A DNA stretch of 64,000 bases from JBMOPD01 sp049323615 (lineage in GTDB: Bacteria > Bacillota > Desulfotomaculia > Desulfotomaculales > Desulfocucumaceae): the NCBI GenBank assembly GCA_049323615.1, contig JBMOPD010000019.1, positions 1 to 64,000 of the forward strand, read 5' to 3'. A program made the position numbers and the translations under genes. A model generated the notes under the pieces. That model was not told the DNA's origin. It searched no databases and saw nothing but the letters and a program-made list of their open reading frames with translations. Shown piece after piece: positions 52,299 to 61,259 of this stretch (positions within the stretch are counted from its first letter, which is position 1; every line of letters begins with the position of its first letter).

Positions 52299-53474
52299 TT
52301 ATTTTCCATTCAGGCTCTGGTAGTACTCCATAAGGATCTTGAGAACTTCGGGACGGCTGAAGTTGCTGGGCGGCAGTTCGCCGGCGCCAAGCATGGCACG
52401 CAGCTTGGTCCCGCTGATGTTCAGGCGGTCTGCTGCGTCGTGCGGGCAGGTCTTCTCGGTGGTCATGCCCTCGCACTTGTTGCAGTAGAAAGCGGAGGTC
52501 ACCTTAATGGGCTGGCACAAAATCTCGCCGGGCTTGAACTCGTCAAACAGCTCCTGGGCCTGGTAGGCGGTGTAGTAGCTGCCCACGCCGGCGTGGTCGC
52601 GGCCCACCAGCAGGTGGCTGCAGCCGAAGTTCTGGCGGAAGATGGCGTGCAGGATGCCCTCGCTGGGACCGGCATAGCGCATTTCCATCGGATATACCCG
52701 CATGACACAGGTTTTGGGGTTAAAATAGTTGTTTAACAGGACTTCATAGCATTTGAGCCTTGTTTCGGCCGGAATGTCACCGGGCTTAAGCTTGCCCACG
52801 ATGGGATGAATCAAAAGGCCGTCACAAACCTCGTTGCCGATCTTGCACAGAAACTCGTGCGAGCGGTGCAGGGGGTTGCGGGTCTGGAACGCCGCCACGG
52901 TGGCCCAGCCCTTTTCGTCAAAGAGGGCCCTGGTCTGCGCCGGGGTGGCGTAGTATGCGCCGTACTTGCTGGCATAACCCATCTGGCTGAAGGTGATCAC
53001 GGAACCGCCCACGTTAATATCGGGCTGGGACATCACCTTCTGCACGCCGGGGTGATCCTTGTCGTCGGTGAAAAATACTTCCTTGCATTCCTTGACCTTG
53101 TCATACTCATATTTTTCTTGGACAGTCAGGATACCCACGTAGGTGTCGGTCTCATCGTCCACCAGGGCCACTTCCATGCCCTCTTTAAGATCCCTGGCCT
53201 GTTCCTTGGTAACCGAAACAGTGATGGGAATCGGCCAGGCTGTTCCATTGGCCAGGTGCTTGGTGGCAACGACACTCTCATAATCAGCCTTGCCCATAAA
53301 ACCGGTCAGCGGGCTGAATGCACCCATGCCGATCATGAGCAGGTCGGAAGTTTCCCGGGAGCTCATCCGGATTACCGGCAGGGTTTTGGCCTTGGCCAGG
53401 GCCTCGGCGCGCTGTGCCTCGGGAAGAAGTACAGGGGTCAATTTTCCGCCATGGGGGGCAACTAACTTGGACAT
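52299..53474 (-). CDS. sat: Sulfate adenylyltransferase (ATP sulfurylase)
   Basis: Activates sulfate with ATP to APS, first step of sulfate reduction. QTRNPLHRSH (197-206) and GRDHAGVG (from 291) are the nucleotide-binding motifs. The Cys331-x2-Cys334...Cys343-x-His345 set forms the zinc site found in dissimilatory Sat. 391 residues is the usual homo-oligomeric form without an APS kinase. TTGGAGG precedes the ATG. It heads the sat-apr-qmo-hdr series. Confidence 0.96.
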   Translation of the reverse strand: MSKLVAPHGGKLTPVLLPEAQRAEALAKAKTLPVIRMSSRETSDLLMIGMGAFSPLTGFMGKADYESVVATKHLANGTAWPIPITVSVTKEQARDLKEGMEVALVDDETDTYVGILTVQEKYEYDKVKECKEVFFTDDKDHPGVQKVMSQPDINVGGSVITFSQMGYASKYGAYYATPAQTRALFDEKGWATVAAFQTRNPLHRSHEFLCKIGNEVCDGLLIHPIVGKLKPGDIPAETRLKCYEVLLNNYFNPKTCVMRVYPMEMRYAGPSEGILHAIFRQNFGCSHLLVGRDHAGVGSYYTAYQAQELFDEFKPGEILCQPIKVTSAFYCNKCEGMTTEKTCPHDAADRLNISGTKLRAMLGAGELPPSNFSRPEVLKILMEYYQSLNGK

Positions 53475-53892
53475 CTACACAGGCCTCCAATCATTTAATT
53501 TTTTTACCACCCAATCTCCTTCGTCAATTGGATTTAAAAAGGCGACCTTCGCCAAAATTCTATTCCTTTTTTTAACATTTTTCTGTCGGCTATTTGCTAT
53601 TTTTAATGTCAAATCCTTTGCTAGAATGTAACCAAAGATCATAATGGGGGTGTTTGACCTTCGGCCCGGTTGAACTGGGGGCCGACCGTTTAGTGCCCGT
53701 TTTCAACCGTACAAAGCTATTAATTTACCTTTCGCAATTAAATGTCTTCGACATAGGCATGTGAACATCCTCTTTTTTTACCCTGGCAAAATTAATAAAA
53801 ATATACAAAATACATTTCAGGGTAAAAATGTTCTCGTGCCATGTATCACTTCCTTTCGCCGGTTAATGGCAACAATTGTAATATCTGTTACA
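53475..53892. other. sat upstream region
   Basis: No gene is seen. It holds a TTGACA box on the minus strand at about 53608-53613 without a convincing -10 partner, and a TCGGCCC-n10-GGGGCCGA stem near 53659-53684 that could end the Apr-like transcript from the right. The stretch is AT-rich and is the likely promoter region of sat. Confidence 0.35.
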
Positions 53893-56268
53893 TTATACCA
53901 CAACCGCTGCTTTAAAAGGATTGGGTCCCAGCTCCCTCAGCCGGTCCACAAACAATTTGGCTTCCCGGGTAAAAACACCGGCCTCCCCTGTTCTGATACT
54001 GAGAAACTTTATCCGTTCCGGATCCATCATCATGTCCCGGAAAGTATCCTCCATGTTGTTAATGCGATCCCTGGTCCGGTCGGCGCCTGTGATATAGTGG
54101 CATTCATCGGGCCGGCAGCCCGCCAGTATGAAACCGTCAATGCCCGCCGATATTCCGTCCTTGATCAGCCCCATATTCACCGATCCCAGGCACCTGACCG
54201 GAATTATGTGAATATTGGGGGGATAAGCCATTCCCCTCCGGCCCGCCTCCCGGGCGGCCGGGTAGGCGTCATTCTCGCACATGAAAGCGATTACCACCGG
54301 TTCCCCGGGCGCAGGTTCCTTTATTTTCGCGCCAATCATGGCTATCTGCTGCTTTATGGCAAATCCCCGGGGTACAATGCACTGGCGCGGGCAGGAACCC
54401 ATGCAGATTTGACAGGCCCGGCAGAATAAACCGTCGGGTACCGGATAGCCGTCCTTGTCAAGGTGGAATACCCCGTAAGGACATTCCTCCAGGCACCGCT
54501 TGCACTTGTCACAGCCGGATTTGTCCACAACGGCCACCGATGGCGGGACCGAAACCTTTAGTCCCCCTGTTTTTAGAATCCTCCCCGAGGCGGCCAGGGC
54601 GCTTTTCACGGCTGAACCCATATCCATGGGCTCCTGGCAGCAGCCTGCGAAATATATGCCCTGATCCTTTGACTCCAGGGGAAAGCACTGCCGGTGCCCG
54701 GTATGGAACCCGCCGGGGCTGACCAGGCCGTATCTGTGCAGGATATCGCCGGCATATATTCCCTGATTTTCATTTCCCACGCCGCAGGGAGTCATCCCGG
54801 CCGCCAGAACAAGGAGGTCGGCCTCAGCCTCAAAAACACTCCCCACCAAGGTATCTTCGGCGATAATTTGCAATTTGCCCGAGGCATCGGCGGTAATTTC
54901 GGCCGGATTGGTCCTGATAAAAATTACCCCGGCCTGCTGCGCCCTGAGGTACAGTTCCTCGTATTCCCCCGGCGTTCTGATGTCGGTGTAGTAAATGTAG
55001 ACCCGGCACCGGGGATCTTTCTCTTTTATATACAGCGCCTGCTTGATGGAGGCCGCGCAGCACACCGTGGAGCACCAGCCCTGATGATTCAAGTCCCGGC
55101 TCCCGGCGCACTGTATAAAAACCACCCGCCGGGCTTCCTGCCCGCTGCCCGGGCATATTATTCTGCCCCCGGTGGGACCGTCCTCCGCCGCCAGGCGTTC
55201 CATCTGCACATTGGTGATCACATCGGGGAAAATACCGTAACCAAGTCTTTGGACCCTTTCCACCGGGTATGGTGTCCAGCCTGTGGCCACCACCGCCGAA
55301 CCAAACCGAAGGTCGGATCTCACCGGTTCTTGCGTCAGATCGATGGCTCCGGCCGGACAGGCCTGGCTGCAGGCCCGGCATCCCCCGGGACAGTATTGGC
55401 GGTTGATCAAATAGGAGCTTGCCGGATCCAGGGGATATGGGGCCTGTACCGCTTTATGCCTGCCCAGATGGTAATTGTAGCGGTCGGGAACCTCCACCGG
55501 GCAGGCCTCCACACATTTTCCACAGCCGTTGCAGAAACCTTCCCGCACATAACGGGGGGTGGTAACCACCGAGGCTGTATACCTGCCGGCACTCCCCTCC
55601 AGGTTCTGCACCTCCGAGAGGGTCATTATTTTAACCTTTCCGGTTTCACGCAGCCTGTTGTACAGGTACACCAGGCCGCACCTGGCATCGCACATGCGCG
55701 GAAAAATTTTATTTAAACGGGCGACATTTCCGCCCAGAAACGATTCCTTCTCAATCAGGGTGACGTTGATTCCGGCTTCAGCCAGGTCAAGGGCGGCGGT
55801 CATACCGGCCAGTCCCCCGCCTATCACCGCCGCCTCCCTGTTGCCGGGGAGAATAACGGGCGCAAGGGGCTCCGTCAGCCTGGCCCGGGCGGTCCACATT
55901 CTGATCAGGTTTGCGGCCTTACGAAACGCTTCTGCCGGACTTTCACGGTGCGGGTACGCACATCCTTCCCTTATATCCAGCCTGAGAACCATTTCAGCCG
56001 GCAGGCCGGCTTCGGAAGCCAGGCCGGTGAACAAATCCCCGTTGACCTCGGAGGGACATCCCGCCAGGATAATACAATCCAGGCCGTGCTGCGAAATACA
56101 TTCCCTGATTAAATCCCGGCCCTCGTCACCGCATAACCAGTGATGCACCACCCTGGCGCCAACCGATTTTTTCAGCTTGGCCAGCTCATCCTGCATCCGG
56201 GCCGGGTTGACAGTATCCGACACCGATCCCCTGCAGCCGCATACGAATATTCCTATATTTTTCGCCAC
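53893..56268 (-). CDS. HdrA/Qmo-like flavoprotein with MvhD-type C terminus
   Basis: A 791-residue electron-transfer flavoprotein merging features of QmoA and QmoB. N-terminal HdrA-like FVCGCRG, FAD fold VIGGGLAGMTAALDLA, Cys in FPRMCDARCGL, inserted 4Fe-4S motifs CNGCGKCVEACP and CPGGCRACSQACP, CAGSRDLNHQGWCSTVCC, a second pair CDKCKRCLEECP and CRACQICMGSCP, and an MvhD-like end (FMCENDAYPA, VRCLGSVNM, CRPDECHY). This is the full HdrA architecture that can take part in electron bifurcation. It is 17 bases after the AprB-like gene, so it probably supplies that Apr-like pair. No HdrBC homologue accompanies it. GTG start with GAGGAT eight bases upstream. Confidence 0.9.
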   Translation of the reverse strand: MAKNIGIFVCGCRGSVSDTVNPARMQDELAKLKKSVGARVVHHWLCGDEGRDLIRECISQHGLDCIILAGCPSEVNGDLFTGLASEAGLPAEMVLRLDIREGCAYPHRESPAEAFRKAANLIRMWTARARLTEPLAPVILPGNREAAVIGGGLAGMTAALDLAEAGINVTLIEKESFLGGNVARLNKIFPRMCDARCGLVYLYNRLRETGKVKIMTLSEVQNLEGSAGRYTASVVTTPRYVREGFCNGCGKCVEACPVEVPDRYNYHLGRHKAVQAPYPLDPASSYLINRQYCPGGCRACSQACPAGAIDLTQEPVRSDLRFGSAVVATGWTPYPVERVQRLGYGIFPDVITNVQMERLAAEDGPTGGRIICPGSGQEARRVVFIQCAGSRDLNHQGWCSTVCCAASIKQALYIKEKDPRCRVYIYYTDIRTPGEYEELYLRAQQAGVIFIRTNPAEITADASGKLQIIAEDTLVGSVFEAEADLLVLAAGMTPCGVGNENQGIYAGDILHRYGLVSPGGFHTGHRQCFPLESKDQGIYFAGCCQEPMDMGSAVKSALAASGRILKTGGLKVSVPPSVAVVDKSGCDKCKRCLEECPYGVFHLDKDGYPVPDGLFCRACQICMGSCPRQCIVPRGFAIKQQIAMIGAKIKEPAPGEPVVIAFMCENDAYPAAREAGRRGMAYPPNIHIIPVRCLGSVNMGLIKDGISAGIDGFILAGCRPDECHYITGADRTRDRINNMEDTFRDMMMDPERIKFLSIRTGEAGVFTREAKLFVDRLRELGPNPFKAAVVV

Positions 56269-56284
56269 TTACAGCATCCTCTGC

Positions 56285-56629
56285 CTAATCCTCGTCTTCG
56301 TCGTCTCCAGACACCATGGTCTTCATGACAAACCTTTCCACCCTGCCGTGGCAGTCAATGGAGGTCCAGGTGACGCTGTTTGTCCCCACCAGGGGTATCA
56401 ACTTGCCCGGGAAATATGCCAGCTGATACTGCAGGACGGTCTGGATGGCCTGCCGGGGGCACGCCTTGGTGCACGTCATGCAGTCCCAGCAATCCGAAGG
56501 ATCCCGGACAATGGCTTTCAAAGTTTCCTTGTCCAGGGTCATCAGGTTGCCCGGGCAGACCTGTTCACACAAAGGCTCACTTTCTCCCCTGCAGCCATCG
56601 CATTTTGTAGGGTCAACCTTGGGGGGCAT
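56285..56629 (-). CDS. AprB-like ferredoxin, shortened C terminus
   Basis: Clear AprB homologue: CDGCRGESEPLCEQVCP and CWDCMTCTKACP for two 4Fe-4S clusters, including the bridging Trp. It then keeps a short beta part (VTWTSIDCHGRVERF) but ends after about 114 residues in an acidic GDDEDED tail, and lacks the arm that in AprB clasps AprA. It could pair with the AprA-like protein in a looser complex. The ATG at 56629 is preferred to a GTG four codons earlier because of ribosome-site spacing. Confidence 0.88.
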   Translation of the reverse strand: MPPKVDPTKCDGCRGESEPLCEQVCPGNLMTLDKETLKAIVRDPSDCWDCMTCTKACPRQAIQTVLQYQLAYFPGKLIPLVGTNSVTWTSIDCHGRVERFVMKTMVSGDDEDED

Positions 56630-56662
56630 CAGAAAACACACTCCCTTGCAGTTCTAAAAAAG

Positions 56663-56700
56663 TCAGGAATCCAGAATCCAGAATTCAGGAGCCAGAATGT
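56663..56700. repeat. CAGAATCC heptamer repeat
   Basis: Five imperfect copies of CAGAATCC/CAGAATTC/CAGGAGC between the AprA-like and AprB-like genes. Same unit as at 17033 and 29299. Confidence 0.65.
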
Positions 56701-56750
56701 TAGAGATAATCTTTAGGTCTTTATTCCTCTTTCAAAGACCGGCCGGTCAT

Positions 56751-58529
56751 TCAGATGCTCTGCTTTTTCCGGTCACCCTTGACAACCTGTTCATAGGGGA
56801 CCTTAAAACACCTGACCTCGTCGGTCACAGGATCCCACCTGGAATTTATAAAGCAATCAAATTCAGGGTCAGTATCGGGATAGTCGGACCTGTTGACATA
56901 TCCCGGGAAGCGCGTTTCTTTCCTGAAGCTGATGTGTTCAATAACCAGCTGGCAGACGTCCAGGCGGTTAATAACGTCCCAGGCCAACTGCAGGTCGTGC
57001 AGGTCCCTGGTGCAGAGATACTGCAGCTGGTCCCGGCGCATGCGCTTGATGTGTTTTCTGGCTATGCCCAGGTAGGTTTCATTGACGAAATACCAGTGCG
57101 TCCTCCCACCGCAGTACTCCTCCATGATCTTCTGCATGCGGGATTCCATGTCTTTTGCCGAAATGCCTCCCATGAGCGTTCCGTCGGTCCAGACTCCCTC
57201 TTTGACTTTTTCTTCATACCTTTTAAGGGGGCCAAAGGTGACATCTTCCAGTTTGTTCAGCAAATCTTCCCCTATCTCAACCAGCTGGTAGTTGTTATCC
57301 TTGAGAGCCCCGACCGCGTGGCGGGCGGCAATCCTGCCGCAGGTCCAGGAACCGGAAATAAACCTGCTGGGCGCCGCACCCAGGGCGTCACCGGAAACAT
57401 ACAGGCGATCAACAGTGGTTTCCCGGGTAATCCCCCTTGTCCAGGCGCCGGACATGCCGGCATGGGCCCCCACCATGTGCGGGTCTCCACCATCAATCTC
57501 AATTGGCTCTTTTGACGGGTCAATGTCGTTGCAGCCCCAGTAGAGGACAATGCAGGGGCTCATGTCCAGGTATTGGCCCTTAAGGCCGATTACCTTGGCG
57601 GGGTCACCTTTGGTGGTGTCCATATATATGGGGCCCCGGTGGGCCAGGGTTTCCCTTTGCAAGGCCAGCATGCGGACGGGTGTGGGAGCGGTGTGTCCCC
57701 CCCGGGACAGGTAGTACGGGTCTTTTTCCATAAAGGGTTCGCCCAGGGCGTTGACCATCGGGGCGCCCATACCTATGGACAGTGTTCCGGTAGCCGAAAA
57801 AGTGTCCTTAGTCCTTACCGGTACAAACCGCATTTCAAAGGAGGTCATCTCGGCCCCGGCCCGTTTGCACATGGCGTATGCCGAACCGCAGTTAAAGGGG
57901 AAATACCATATCCTGTGGTGGGCGTCCCGGCGGTTATTCGGCCTCCAGAGCCCGGCGGCGCCGCCGGTACACAGCAGCGTTACCTTGCTGCGGCAGATGT
58001 AGAACTTCCCGTCACGGACACCAAATCCCACAGCGCCCAGGCATACATTATCCTTAACAATCAGCTCGGTAACATAGACCCGGTTATAAATTTCCGCTTT
58101 AGCCTCAAAAGCCTTGGAAGCGGTGATTGGTTTCAGCAGGGAGCCGTTCACCTCGATATTCCATTTGCCCCGGTTCAGGTAGCGGCCGTCCTCTTTCTTT
58201 TTCATAGGCAGGCCGGCGGCTTCCATTATCTTGACAGTATCATTTACCTCCCGGGCCACTGAAAGAATGATATCCTCACGGATTGGCGCGCCGCAGAGAT
58301 CATACCTGACGTAAGACACGTAGTCCTCCGGGGTGCCCTGGTTTATATACATGTTTAAGGCGTTCATGCCCGCGGAGAGGCACCCGCTGTGCCGGATAAA
58401 GGCTTTTTCCAGAATGACTATTTTAAGGTCGTCCCCGCCCACCTGCCTGGCCTCCCAGGCGGCCAGACAGCCCGCAGTGCCTCCACCCACTATCAGCACA
58501 TCGGCATCGATATAAACCCTTTTGGTCAC
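56751..58529 (-). CDS. AprA-like FAD-dependent oxidoreductase (APS reductase alpha paralogue)
   Basis: A 592-residue flavoprotein homologous along its whole length to AprA in the same window. FAD fold VLIVGGGTAGCLAAWEA; Asn59 in NALNMY, Trp208 in RIWYFPF, Arg239 in RFVPVRTKD and His356 in VGAHAGMSGAW correspond to the Asn/Trp/Arg/His that bind APS in AprA. Between these, loops differ: AprA's GPVGAWFLLF segment is SATGTLSIGM here, and the C terminus is Lys-rich. So it likely reduces or oxidises a related sulfur or sulfonucleotide substrate, or is an alternative APS reductase. GTG start with GGGGGAG close upstream. First gene of the module. Confidence 0.88.
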   Translation of the reverse strand: MTKRVYIDADVLIVGGGTAGCLAAWEARQVGGDDLKIVILEKAFIRHSGCLSAGMNALNMYINQGTPEDYVSYVRYDLCGAPIREDIILSVAREVNDTVKIMEAAGLPMKKKEDGRYLNRGKWNIEVNGSLLKPITASKAFEAKAEIYNRVYVTELIVKDNVCLGAVGFGVRDGKFYICRSKVTLLCTGGAAGLWRPNNRRDAHHRIWYFPFNCGSAYAMCKRAGAEMTSFEMRFVPVRTKDTFSATGTLSIGMGAPMVNALGEPFMEKDPYYLSRGGHTAPTPVRMLALQRETLAHRGPIYMDTTKGDPAKVIGLKGQYLDMSPCIVLYWGCNDIDPSKEPIEIDGGDPHMVGAHAGMSGAWTRGITRETTVDRLYVSGDALGAAPSRFISGSWTCGRIAARHAVGALKDNNYQLVEIGEDLLNKLEDVTFGPLKRYEEKVKEGVWTDGTLMGGISAKDMESRMQKIMEEYCGGRTHWYFVNETYLGIARKHIKRMRRDQLQYLCTRDLHDLQLAWDVINRLDVCQLVIEHISFRKETRFPGYVNRSDYPDTDPEFDCFINSRWDPVTDEVRCFKVPYEQVVKGDRKKQSI

Positions 58530-59028
58530 AATTCTCCCCCCTGACCAATCATGAACAATATTTTATAATCTTATATAAACCTTAAAGAAAATTTTTTCTC
58601 TTTTACCTGGCCTTCCCTGTTCTTCTCGGGGCTGAAACAGCCGCCAATCTAAATCTTTAAAATTTATCGTGGCGGCCGGTCTATAAGCTAACTTTGTGAT
58701 GGTGAAGGCGTTCACTAGCACTTTATATCCAAAAAACCGATATTCCTTGCCTGTCAGACTGTTTTTTTTACTGGCAGTAAGTATCAATCGGCTACACCGG
58801 ATTGTATTCAATATTTGGGGACATTCCTGTCCGCAAAGAAACACCCAGGCTTCAGCAGGTGTGTCCCCTCTCCTTAGTAGATTATACTTCTAGTTAGAAT
58901 AAAAATTCCCTTCATGCCCGCCCCAAAAAAATAAAATTTTTTCCGATCAGGATAAAATACTTCCGTTCAGGGCACAAAAACGACCGGATAATTGGGAATT
59001 GGGCATTGGGAAACCGGCGGCCGGGTGC
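58530..59028. other. Long intergenic region upstream of the Apr-like module
   Basis: No convincing gene in 499 bases; short open frames lack ribosome sites. It holds a long-loop stem GCCGCCA/TGGCGGC (about 58640-58676) and an AATTGGGAATTGGGCATTGGG repeat-like stretch near 58991. A promoter for the Apr-like operon should lie here but no strong box pair was found. Confidence 0.4.
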
Positions 59029-59763
59029 TTATAGAGTCAATGACCTGGCCTTTCCAACGAAACCGTCCAGCGCGGCACTGCCGCCCGTTTCCAGATACTC
59101 CTTCATTACCTTGGGCCTTCTGGCCCTTGCCCCTTCGGAAAGTACCGTCAGCGCCAGGTGAGTGACAAAAGGAACAAAGGTATATTCCCTGTCTACCAGC
59201 TCAACGGGAAACAGCCGGCTTTCCAGTTGGGCGATATAAGAGATGGCCACTTCCAGCAATTCGGTAGATGCTTTTCTGCCGTCCACAATCCTTACCTTGC
59301 CGCATTCCGGCAGCTTAAAGTCAACGATTTCCCCGGGCAGGATAATCCCGTACTTTTCCTTATAGCGCCGGGCCAACTCCTCCATTTCTTTTCTTTCCCC
59401 GAAGGAATTCTCTTTTTTGGCAAGGCCGTAACCACGGCAGCTCAAGGGCCTGACCGGGTAGACCAAACAGAGGTTATCTTCACCAAGGAAGGGGCATTTA
59501 AGGTTTATATCCACCAGTTCCAAAAAATAAAACCTTACCGCCTTTTCCAGTAAGCCGGGTATTAGATCCGGGAGGCTTTCCTTCATATAGCGGAACATGT
59601 TTAAATACTCAACTATATAGGCCGGGGGAGGAACGGTACAGCAGGTACCGCAGCGGTCACAGGCAGTTTCGGGCAGACCGCCGTAAATTGAGTTTAATTG
59701 CTCAAGAAGCCCGTTCTTCTGGGCATAGCTGAGTTGCGGGTACAGTTTGTCCAGTGATAGCAC
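59029..59763 (-). CDS. YkgJ-family cysteine-cluster protein
   Basis: A 244-residue protein with the CxxCxxCC motif CDRCGTCC (about 35-42) and a second set, CPFLGEDNLCLVYPVRPLSCR, quoted as CPF-L-G...LC-VYPVRP-SC. Together these are the YkgJ/CxxCxxCC family signature, proposed to bind Fe-S or zinc. The C-terminal 90 residues are helical with no known domain. Function unknown; GTG start with AAGGAG seven bases upstream. Confidence 0.82.
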   Translation of the reverse strand: MLSLDKLYPQLSYAQKNGLLEQLNSIYGGLPETACDRCGTCCTVPPPAYIVEYLNMFRYMKESLPDLIPGLLEKAVRFYFLELVDINLKCPFLGEDNLCLVYPVRPLSCRGYGLAKKENSFGERKEMEELARRYKEKYGIILPGEIVDFKLPECGKVRIVDGRKASTELLEVAISYIAQLESRLFPVELVDREYTFVPFVTHLALTVLSEGARARRPKVMKEYLETGGSAALDGFVGKARSLTL

Positions 59764-59855
59764 GTTTTCACTCCTTGTCAGTAAAAGCCGTAGTTTTATA
59801 CAGGATTGGCCACCAATATTTTATACCCGTGCAGATAAAAATCCATGGTGAGAAT

Positions 59856-60257
59856 TTACCAGGCCAGGGCCTCTCTTATCTGGTGGGGTGACATTACCGC
59901 CCCGCACAGTTCGCCCTTTTCGTTCAGTTCAGACGCGGCAACCACCAGCTGCAGGGGATACCCATCCTCACAGAGCCTTAAAAGTACTTCCAGATGTTCA
60001 GCGCTGATGCCTCTGACCTGGAAATCACCGCTGTGCCGGGCAAGCTCCCCGGCCGCCCATTCAGCCATTTGCTTCTGGGGAAACAGCATGATCATTATCC
60101 GGTTATTCTTTTTACCGATACTGTGATAATTTCCCGTATTTTTTCCTTCCTTTATTTCCATAAGGGCCCAGAAAGGATTGCCGGGAACATTTTCATCGGG
60201 CATCACGGCTTCCAATGTGCCGGCGTATTTACTTATAATCTCCTTCCAGTCACCCAT
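59856..60257 (-). CDS. Hypothetical protein (133 aa)
   Basis: Good ATG with AAGGGGTG upstream. The sequence is soluble, mixed alpha/beta (RIMIMLFPQKQMAEW, LQLVVAASEL), with no Cys cluster and no membrane segment. No family recognised. It lies 92 bases before the YkgJ-type gene on the same strand, possibly the same transcript; a TATAAT box is seen on the minus strand at 60349-60354. Confidence 0.7.
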   Translation of the reverse strand: MGDWKEIISKYAGTLEAVMPDENVPGNPFWALMEIKEGKNTGNYHSIGKKNNRIMIMLFPQKQMAEWAAGELARHSGDFQVRGISAEHLEVLLRLCEDGYPLQLVVAASELNEKGELCGAVMSPHQIREALAW

Positions 60258-60488
60258 TAAGCACCCCTTCTTTTAACGATATACCGAAATAATTCAAGGA
60301 AGCTGTCCTGTTTTGATTTAAGGACACCGGCAGCCGATAGCTGATAGAATTATAACAAAGGGTGTTATTCAGCGCAATTGACTAAATAATTCTTTTTCCG
60401 GCCGGTGGTTGCCGCAAAAACATTACCTGGGTTAAGATATTAATATAACCAAATAGGCAAATGAAATAATAAATTAAGGAAAAAACCT

Positions 60489-60704
60489 ATGCTTTATTTA
60501 AGCCTGCTTTTTGTACTGGCCGGTGCATCCCTCTTAACTGCCGCCGGCCTCATGATTACCTATATCACCATCACCACCGGGGAAAAAAATCTGCTTCTGG
60601 CTCCCCGGAGATGGCCCCTTAATTTTAAAAAGTGGGCCCGGTACGGAGGTTTCGGCCTGGCTTCCATACTAATGGGAATGATTCTGGCCGTTATAGCCAC
60701 CTGA
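60489..60704 (+). CDS. Small membrane protein (71 aa)
   Basis: ATG with AAGGA eight bases upstream. Two membrane helices: residues 3-29 (LYLSLLFVLAGASLLTAAGL) and 51-70 (GGFGLASILMGMILAVIA), joined by a basic loop (APRRWPLNFKKWAR). N and C termini face outside if the loop is cytoplasmic. No family recognised. A terminator follows at once, so it is a single-gene unit. Confidence 0.68.
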   Translation: MLYLSLLFVLAGASLLTAAGLMITYITITTGEKNLLLAPRRWPLNFKKWARYGGFGLASILMGMILAVIAT

Positions 60705-60710
60705 AAAGGA

Positions 60711-60734
60711 AAAACACCCCTTCGGGTGCTTTTC
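60711..60734 (+). terminator. Terminator of the 71-aa gene
   Basis: CACCC-cttc-GGGTG with A tract ahead and CTTTT behind. It can also serve the convergent NifX-like gene. Confidence 0.7.
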
Positions 60735-60751
60735 ACTTATATACTGCCGCT

Positions 60752-61168
60752 TTAATCGTGGTGGTGCCCACAGTGGCCGTATTGATGATGACAGCCATGG
60801 CCATGCCGGTTGTGTTCGGTATGGCTGTGATGGTGGTGTCCGCAGACAGCCCCCCGGGAGACCAGTTCCCCCCTGGCGTATTGTTCCCCAGTAGTGTCGA
60901 TGTCTCCGGAAGCGCCGGTTATAACTTTAAAGCCTTTGCTCTCCAAAGCCTGGAGGGCATAGGGGCCAATCCCGCCTAATATAACCACCTCAACATTTTC
61001 ACCGGCCAGCAAATCCGCCAGTCCCTGGTGGTCGTGCTGAAGGGATTGCGCCGATACTATTTTCCGGCTTACGACTTTCCCGTTTTCCACTTCCAGGATG
61101 GCAAATTCCCTGCTGCGGCCGAAATGCTGGTTTATTTGACCGTTATCGTTCGGAAAAGCTATTTTCAT
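60752..61168 (-). CDS. NifX/NifB C-terminal-like (Fe-Mo cofactor domain) protein with His-rich tail
   Basis: Residues 1-100 form the dinitrogenase Fe-Mo-cofactor biosynthesis fold: FPNDNGQINQHFGRSREF, LLAGENVEVVILGGIGPYAL. Such single-domain proteins bind metal clusters and occur in many anaerobes without nitrogenase. The last 30 residues hold about a dozen His plus Cys (HHHHSHTEHNRHGHGCHH, then GHCGHHHD), a strong metal-binding tail. The second ATG is chosen because AGGGGG stands nine bases ahead of it. Confidence 0.82.
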   Translation of the reverse strand: MKIAFPNDNGQINQHFGRSREFAILEVENGKVVSRKIVSAQSLQHDHQGLADLLAGENVEVVILGGIGPYALQALESKGFKVITGASGDIDTTGEQYARGELVSRGAVCGHHHHSHTEHNRHGHGCHHQYGHCGHHHD

Positions 61169-61259
61169 TAAACCCATCCCCCTGCTGTTGTTTTATTTAA
61201 CATTTTTAATTCAGACCATAAATATGCACCGAGGGTCCGCCCGAGCCATGGGGAGCCAT

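Noticed and set aside
58563..58844. 93-codon minus-strand frame upstream of the AprA-like gene
   Set aside because: No ribosome site, poor codon use and no family resemblance; treated as non-coding.
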